A DNA stretch of 64,000 nt from contig CAXAUZ010000004.1 of NCBI GenBank assembly GCA_963972525.1, forward strand, positions 124,001 through 188,000. Reading direction: 5' to 3'. A program made the position numbers and the translations under genes. This document shows, piece after piece, positions 59,782 to 64,000 of the stretch (positions are counted from its first letter, which is position 1; every line of letters begins with the position of its first letter). This DNA is from Salinilacustrithrix sp003476595 (GTDB lineage: Bacteria > Actinomycetota > Acidimicrobiia > Acidimicrobiales > Salinilacustritrichaceae). The notes beneath the pieces are model-generated. The model ran no database searches, was not told the origin of the DNA, and saw nothing but the letters and a program-made list of their open reading frames with translations.

Positions 59782-61440
59782 ATGGCCCGCACGATCCGAC
59801 TCCGCCCCTGGCAGAAGGAGGCCCTCGAGCGGTTCCGGACCAAGGCGGCGGAGGGCTTCGGCGCAGACGGCGGCGTGGACTTCCTGGCCGTGGCCACGCC
59901 GGGCGCCGGCAAGACGACCTTCGCCATCACCGCGGCCCTGCACTGGCTGCACGACCACCCCGACGCCCGGCTCGTCGTGGTCGCCCCGACCCAGCACCTC
60001 AAGGGCCAGTGGGCGAGCGCAGCCGCCGCGTTCGACCTCGCGCTCGAGCCCTCGTGGCGGGCCGGCGACCCGGTCCCGGCCGACATGGACGGCCTGGTCA
60101 CCACCTACCAGCAGGTGGCCTCCAACCCGGTGGCCCTGGCCCAGGTCGCCCACGGCGGGTTCGTCGTCCTCGACGAGGTCCACCACGCCGGCGACGACCG
60201 GGCCTGGGGCGACGGGCTGCGCGTCGCCTTCTCCGGTGCGCGCGGCCGGCTCTGCCTGTCGGGCACGCCGTTCCGGTCCGACACCAACCCGATCCCGTTC
60301 GTCTCCTACCAGTGGGAGGAGGCGGTGCCGGACTTCGAGTACGGCTACGGCGACGCCCTCGGCGACGGCGGCGTGGTCCGGCCGGTGCACTTCCCCCGCA
60401 TCAAGGGCCACATGGAGTGGGTCGGCGCCGACGGCCAGTTCCACTCCCACGACTTCGACGACGACCTCGACCGGGCCCGCGCCAACCAACGCCTCCGCAC
60501 CGCGCTGTCGGCCGAGGGGCAGTGGATGGCGTCGGTGCTCGAGGATGCCCACCGCCGCCTCCTCGAGGTGCGCCGCAAGCAGCCCGACGCCGGCGGCCTG
60601 GTGATCTGCATGGACGTCGAGCACGCCCGGGCCATCGCCGACCTCATCGAGCGGCGCTGGCGCATCCGCCCCACGGTGGCGACCTCGGACGACCCCATGG
60701 CCTCGGCCCGCATCGCCCGCTACGCCAAGTCGAGCGACCCCTGGATCGTGGCCGTCCGCATGGTGTCGGAAGGCGTCGACATCCCCCGCCTGCGCGTCGG
60801 CGTGTTCGCCACCAACACCACCACCGAGCTGTTCTTCCGCCAGGCCCTGGGACGCCTCGTCCGCTGGACCCGCGGCCTGCGCACCCAGCGGGCCTGGATG
60901 TACATCCCCGACGACCCGCGCCTGCGGAAGCTGGCGGACGGCATCGCCGAGCAGCGCCGCCACTCGCTGTTCAAGCGCCGCCGCGCCGACGACGAGGACT
61001 CCCTCGACCAGATCGACGGGGCCGCACTTGACGAGGTCGGCGACGACGAGCAGCTCTCGCTGTTCCAGGCCATGTCGGCGGTCGCGACCGGGGTGGAGAA
61101 CGCCGACGACCCCGACGCGGACGACGCCGCCTCGCCCGAGGAGCTGGTGTGGGAGGAGGACGACGGCGACGAGTCCTTGGAGATCGCCCTGCCGCCCCGA
61201 CCCCGACGCCTGACCGGGGTGGTCGTCGGGCGAGACACCTCGCTCGCCGAGGCAAAATCCAAGCTGCGCAAGGACAACGCCGCCCTCGTCGCCCACCTCG
61301 TCGCCGTCACCGGCCGCAGCCACCGCGAGGTCAACGGCGAGCTCAACCGCCTGGCCGGCGTCAACAAGGTCACCGAGGCCACCGCCGACCAGCTGCAGCG
61401 TCGCCTCGTCGCCGGCGAGCGCTGGGTCAAGACGCTGTAG
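59782..61440 (+). CDS. SF2 DEAD/DEAH-box helicase
   Basis: The 552-aa protein is an SF2 (RAD3/XPB-like, COG1061-type) helicase: Q-like LRPWQKEALERF, Walker A TPGAGKTT (about residues 38-45), DEVHHAGD Walker B, LSGTPFRSD motif III, and the second RecA domain with VRMVSEGVDIPRLRVGVF and QALGRLVRW (motif VI Arg). A very acidic linker (residues 430-475) and a helical C-terminal domain (about 480-552) follow. No nuclease partner is adjacent. A role in repair, or in defence, is possible but unproven. Confidence 0.88.
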   Translation: MARTIRLRPWQKEALERFRTKAAEGFGADGGVDFLAVATPGAGKTTFAITAALHWLHDHPDARLVVVAPTQHLKGQWASAAAAFDLALEPSWRAGDPVPADMDGLVTTYQQVASNPVALAQVAHGGFVVLDEVHHAGDDRAWGDGLRVAFSGARGRLCLSGTPFRSDTNPIPFVSYQWEEAVPDFEYGYGDALGDGGVVRPVHFPRIKGHMEWVGADGQFHSHDFDDDLDRARANQRLRTALSAEGQWMASVLEDAHRRLLEVRRKQPDAGGLVICMDVEHARAIADLIERRWRIRPTVATSDDPMASARIARYAKSSDPWIVAVRMVSEGVDIPRLRVGVFATNTTTELFFRQALGRLVRWTRGLRTQRAWMYIPDDPRLRKLADGIAEQRRHSLFKRRRADDEDSLDQIDGAALDEVGDDEQLSLFQAMSAVATGVENADDPDADDAASPEELVWEEDDGDESLEIALPPRPRRLTGVVVGRDTSLAEAKSKLRKDNAALVAHLVAVTGRSHREVNGELNRLAGVNKVTEATADQLQRRLVAGERWVKTL

Positions 61441-61452
61441 CCCAGCCGACGG

Positions 61453-61791
61453 CTACGCAGCGCTGCGGCGGGGGGCGGGCTCGTCGTCCTGCGACTCGGC
61501 GCTGCCCTCCTCGTAGAGCCACTTGCTGAGCAGCACGATGAGGAGCACGCCGAAGGTGTCGGCCACGAGCGAGACGTTGTACTCCCAGCTCCACCACGCC
61601 CAGAACTCACGGCCGAAGGTCGGGATGCCCTCGCCGAGCGGCTGCTCCCGGGAGAACACGTAGGAGCCGGCCCAGACCGCGTAGATCGTCTGCACGGTCA
61701 TCAGCGTCCCCAGCACCAGGCTCAGCGAGTGCTGCTTCACCCAGCTGTGCTCCTCGCCCTGCCACTTGAGCTGACCGTGGAACATCTTCAT
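61453..61791 (-). CDS. DUF6766-like membrane protein
   Basis: The 112-aa protein has two membrane helices (about residues 22-45 and 76-97). It carries the conserved-looking HSLSLVLGTLMTVQTIYAVWAG, SREQPLGEGIPTFGREFWAWWSWEYNVSLVADTFGVLLIVLLSKWLYEEGSAES. This matches a family I recall as DUF6766; the function is unknown. The start is ATG 61791 (or 61785). It converges with the helicase gene with only 12 nt between stops. Confidence 0.75.
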   Translation of the reverse strand: MKMFHGQLKWQGEEHSWVKQHSLSLVLGTLMTVQTIYAVWAGSYVFSREQPLGEGIPTFGREFWAWWSWEYNVSLVADTFGVLLIVLLSKWLYEEGSAESQDDEPAPRRSAA

Positions 61792-61875
61792 GCGCGCCCC
61801 ATTCCCTGGCAGTCCCGTGTGCAGAACGCGAGGCGCTCCGACCCTCCGGTCACGGCGCGGGCATACCGTTGGTTC

Positions 61876-62457
61876 GTGACCACCATCCCCGTTGACCGGC
61901 CGCGCGCGTCGGTCTTCATCGCCACCAGCGTCGACGGCTTCATCGCCCGACCCGACGACGGCCTCGATTGGCTCACCGGCAAGCCCGACGACGAGCTCAC
62001 GGGCGAGCACGACCCGGACCAGGACTTCGGCTACGGCGAGTTCTTCGCCAGCGTCGATGCGCTCCTCATGGGCCGGGGGACCTTCGACGTGGTGTCCGGC
62101 TTCGGCGGCGACTGGTTCTACGGCGACACGCCGGTCTACGTGTGGACCAGCCATCCCGACGACGTCGCCCCGAAGGAGGGTGCGGTCCTGCGGCCGGTCA
62201 CCGGGTCGCTCGACGACGTCGTCGGCCGGCTGGTGTCCGACGGCATCGGCCACGTCTACGTCGACGGCGGCAAGGTGATCCGCCAGTTCCTCGCCGCCGG
62301 GCTCATCGACCGGATGACCATCTCCACCCCGCCGGTGCTCATCGGCGAGGGCATCCCGCTCTTCGGCGGCACCGGGGACGACATCCGCCTCGAGCTCGTG
62401 TCCTGCGAGACCTTCGACGGCGGGATGGTGCAGCGGGTCTACGACGTCGTGCGCTGA
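61876..62457 (+). CDS. Dihydrofolate reductase-like (RibD C-terminal family) protein
   Basis: The 193-aa protein matches the RibD-C/DHFR-like family: SVFIATSVDGFIARPDDGLDWL at the N-terminus, GYGEFFASVDALLMGRGTFDVV, IGHVYVDGGKVIRQFLAAGLIDRMTISTPPVLIGEGIPLFGG. These proteins use NADPH or possibly F420-type cofactors; substrates are mostly unknown. TACCGT (61864-61869) lies 6 nt before the GTG (leaderless). Confidence 0.88.
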   Translation: MTTIPVDRPRASVFIATSVDGFIARPDDGLDWLTGKPDDELTGEHDPDQDFGYGEFFASVDALLMGRGTFDVVSGFGGDWFYGDTPVYVWTSHPDDVAPKEGAVLRPVTGSLDDVVGRLVSDGIGHVYVDGGKVIRQFLAAGLIDRMTISTPPVLIGEGIPLFGGTGDDIRLELVSCETFDGGMVQRVYDVVR

Positions 62458-62498
62458 TCCCGGGCGCAGCCGCCGCCCGACCGTGCGACGATGGCGAC

Positions 62499-63269
62499 GT
62501 GGACCGACCCCAGCGACTCGTGTTCGGCTCCGTCGCCGAGGCCTACGACGCCCACCGCCCCGGCTACCCCGACGAGCTCTTCGACGACCTGGTGGCGATG
62601 GTCGGCTCCGACGCCCGTGCGCTCGACGCCGGCGCCGGCACCGGGAAGGTCGCCGCCGCGCTGGCGGGGCGGGGCCTCACCGGCACGGCGCTCGAGCCCG
62701 ATCCGGACATGGCCGCCGTGGCCCGCCGCCACGTGGAGGCGGCCGGCTGGGCGGTCGTGGTCGCCGAGCTCGAGTCAGCGGACCTGTCGGCCGGAGGCCA
62801 CGACCTGTTCACCTGCGGGCAGGCCTGGCACTGGATCGACCCGGAGCAGGGCCTCGCCCAGGTCCGCCACGCCCTGCGCCCCGGTGGCGTGGCCGCCATC
62901 TTCTGGAACCGGCCGGAGTTCCCCGACGCCGAGCTGCGCGCCCGGCTCGACGAGGTCTACGCCCGCCTGGCGCCCGAGATGGAGTCGTCGCTGGCGTCCA
63001 AGGCCAGCGGGCACAAGGGGGTGCCCCCAGCCGTGGATCCGGCGCCGGAGGGCTTCACCGGGGCCGAGGCGCGCACCTACCACCACACCATCCGCTACTC
63101 GACCGCTCGCTGGGTCGGGTACCTCGGCACCCACTCGAACCACGTGCTCCTCGGCGAGGAGCAGCGGACCGCCCTGCACCGGGCCGTGGCCGGGGTGATC
63201 GACGACCACGGGGGCCAGCTCGAGGTCGCCTACCGGTGCGAGGCATGGATCGCCCGGCGCCTCGGGTGA
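62499..63269 (+). CDS. SAM-dependent methyltransferase
   Basis: The 256-aa class I methyltransferase has motif I ALDAGAGTGKVAAALAGRG (about 41-59), EPDPDM, DLFTCGQAWHWIDPEQGLAQVRHALRPGGVAAIFWN (motifs II-III). This resembles the yeast Crg1-type/small-molecule methyltransferase group (SnoaL-unrelated). The GTG at 62499 begins VDRPQRLVFGSVAEAYDAHRP. Its stop lies inside the loop of a strong hairpin. The target is unknown. Confidence 0.88.
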   Translation: MDRPQRLVFGSVAEAYDAHRPGYPDELFDDLVAMVGSDARALDAGAGTGKVAAALAGRGLTGTALEPDPDMAAVARRHVEAAGWAVVVAELESADLSAGGHDLFTCGQAWHWIDPEQGLAQVRHALRPGGVAAIFWNRPEFPDAELRARLDEVYARLAPEMESSLASKASGHKGVPPAVDPAPEGFTGAEARTYHHTIRYSTARWVGYLGTHSNHVLLGEEQRTALHRAVAGVIDDHGGQLEVAYRCEAWIARRLG

Positions 63270-63284
63270 GGCGAGGCGCCGGGC
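63252..63284. terminator. Perfect 13-bp hairpin, bidirectional terminator
   Basis: GCCCGGCGCCTCG (63252-63264), 7-nt loop GGTGAGG (containing the methyltransferase TGA stop), then its exact complement (63272-63284). It separates the methyltransferase gene from the convergent SDR gene, with no U-tract. Confidence 0.8.
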
Positions 63285-63291
63285 AGTCCGA

Positions 63292-64000
63292 TCAGCTCAT
63301 CGCCTTGATGGCGATGCCCATCTCCTCGTTCATCGACGTGGGGATCTCGTAGCCGTCCTCGGCGCGGATCTCGGCGAGGCGCTCGCCCATCATCTCGACC
63401 GACAGCTCGTCGTCGACGATGCCCGGGGTGACGCCCACGAAGATGCGGGCGACCCGGCCGCCGCCGCAGCTGTAGATCTCGCCGGTGACCTCGCAGGACT
63501 CGTGCGCCAGGTACACGGCCACGGGGGTGATGTACTCGGGGCCGAGCTTGTCGGCGAGCGGGCCGAGCAGGCCCTCGGTCATGCGGGTGGCGGCGACCGG
63601 CGCGATGGCGTTGGCCTTGATGTTGTACTTCGCGCCCTCCTGGGCCAGGACGTTGGTGAAGCCGACCAGGCCCATCTTCGCCGCGCCGTAGTTGGTCTGG
63701 CCGAAGTTGCCGAAGATGCCGGCGCCCGAGGCGGTGTTGACGATGCGGCCGAAGCCCTGCTCCTTCATCTGCACGAACGCGGGCTGGGTCACGTAGAACG
63801 CGCCCTTGAGGTGCACGTCGAGCACCGGGTTCAGCTGCTCGGGCGTCATCTTGGCGAAGCTGGTGTCGCGCAGGATGCCGGCGTTGTTGATGACGATGTC
63901 GACCTTGTCCCAGGTGTCGAGGGCCGTCTGGACGATGGCCTTGCCGCCCTCGGGGGTGGCGACCGAGTCGTGGTTGGCGACGGCCTCGCCGCCGGCGGCC
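63292..64000 (-). CDS. SDR family 3-hydroxyacyl-CoA dehydrogenase-like protein, partial
   Basis: The reading frame is open from the stop at 63292 to the window edge; the N-terminus lies beyond 64000. Visible parts: VDIVINNAGILRDTSFAKM, DVHLKGAFYVTQPAFVQMKEQG, NTASGAGIFGNFGQTNYGAAKMGLVGFTN (catalytic Ser, Tyr, Lys) and NAIAPVAATRMTEGLLGP. This resembles the MFE-2/HSD17B4 type used in peroxisomal-like beta-oxidation and in actinobacterial steroid catabolism. The C-terminus continues ~110 residues beyond the SDR core with no added domain seen. Confidence 0.88.
   Translation of the reverse strand, partial: AAGGEAVANHDSVATPEGGKAIVQTALDTWDKVDIVINNAGILRDTSFAKMTPEQLNPVLDVHLKGAFYVTQPAFVQMKEQGFGRIVNTASGAGIFGNFGQTNYGAAKMGLVGFTNVLAQEGAKYNIKANAIAPVAATRMTEGLLGPLADKLGPEYITPVAVYLAHESCEVTGEIYSCGGGRVARIFVGVTPGIVDDELSVEMMGERLAEIRAEDGYEIPTSMNEEMGIAIKAMS

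Noticed and set aside
58021..61323. 1100-codon open frame on the minus strand spanning several genes
   Set aside because: Crosses the lipase, acyl-CoA dehydrogenase and helicase genes out of frame; a composition artefact.

Overview
This is a very GC-rich (about 70% by eye), gene-dense chromosomal window from an actinobacterium. The best guess is class Acidimicrobiia (Iamia/Ilumatobacter-like). The guess rests on coenzyme F420 signs (a CofC fragment at the left edge, two luciferase-like F420 oxidoreductases), a mycothiol signature (Mca-type amidase, glutaredoxin-like protein), the ImuA'/ImuB/DnaE2 mutasome, actinobacterial LexA boxes, and several acyl-CoA and steroid-type catabolic genes. No rRNA, tRNA, CRISPR array, prophage or complete insertion sequence was seen. 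No gene-free stretch exceeds 300 bases.

Layout. 0-5.6 kb: divergent cofC/gpsA, a six-hairpin glycosidase-like protein, PPK2 polyphosphate kinase, a decayed gene and a membrane protein. 5.6-10 kb: an SOS-boxed DUF222/HNH nuclease gene, rnhB, an IscA/HesB-like protein and a Bax-inhibitor-1 protein. 10-17 kb: secreted M14 carboxypeptidase, MgtC, a frameshifted kup, and a two-gene arginine/ornithine module. 17-25.4 kb: Nfu_N-like protein, a decayed cobalamin-binding gene, SOS-boxed imuA' and imuB, an MFS exporter, an acyl-CoA synthetase and a TrkH/TrkA potassium system. 25.5-36 kb: LysR regulator, glutamate dehydrogenase, katG diverging from the SOS-boxed dnaE2-alkB operon, and a small lower-GC pair of secreted/lipoprotein genes. 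36-45 kb: membrane proteins and lipoproteins, MaoC, PEBP, SPFH/NfeD, mca and SCP2, a YdjC-like deacetylase, a nuclease, and a thiolase behind a perfect operator palindrome. 45-59.6 kb: amidase, thioesterase, two F420 oxidoreductases, a methyltransferase-uracil glycosylase fusion, a permease-thioredoxin fusion, a Ser/Thr kinase, PAP2, a RecB-like nuclease, two hydrolases and an acyl-CoA dehydrogenase. 59.6-64 kb: a structured intergenic inverted repeat, an SF2 helicase and metabolic genes.

How it fits together. Three separate loci (HNH nuclease, imuA', dnaE2-alkB) each carry a CGAAC-N4-GTTCG LexA box placed against a TAnnnT -10 element, with the start codon where transcription should begin. 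That makes a local SOS/mutagenesis regulon with apparently leaderless messages. Across the window at least twenty genes share the layout TAnnnT, 6-10 nt, start codon, so leaderless transcription looks like the normal mode here; many start choices below rest on it. Several loci show decay: kup frameshift, a B12-binding gene with an internal deletion, a truncated secreted-protein gene, and a permease fused to a thioredoxin remnant. The most unusual observations are the SOS regulon with alkB inside the dnaE2 operon, the split AgrE/ArgZ-like module, the methyltransferase-glycosylase fusion, the dispersed structured repeat at 18.6 and 25.4 kb, and the 24-bp inverted repeat at 59.7 kb. All calls are from reading the sequence; no database search was run.
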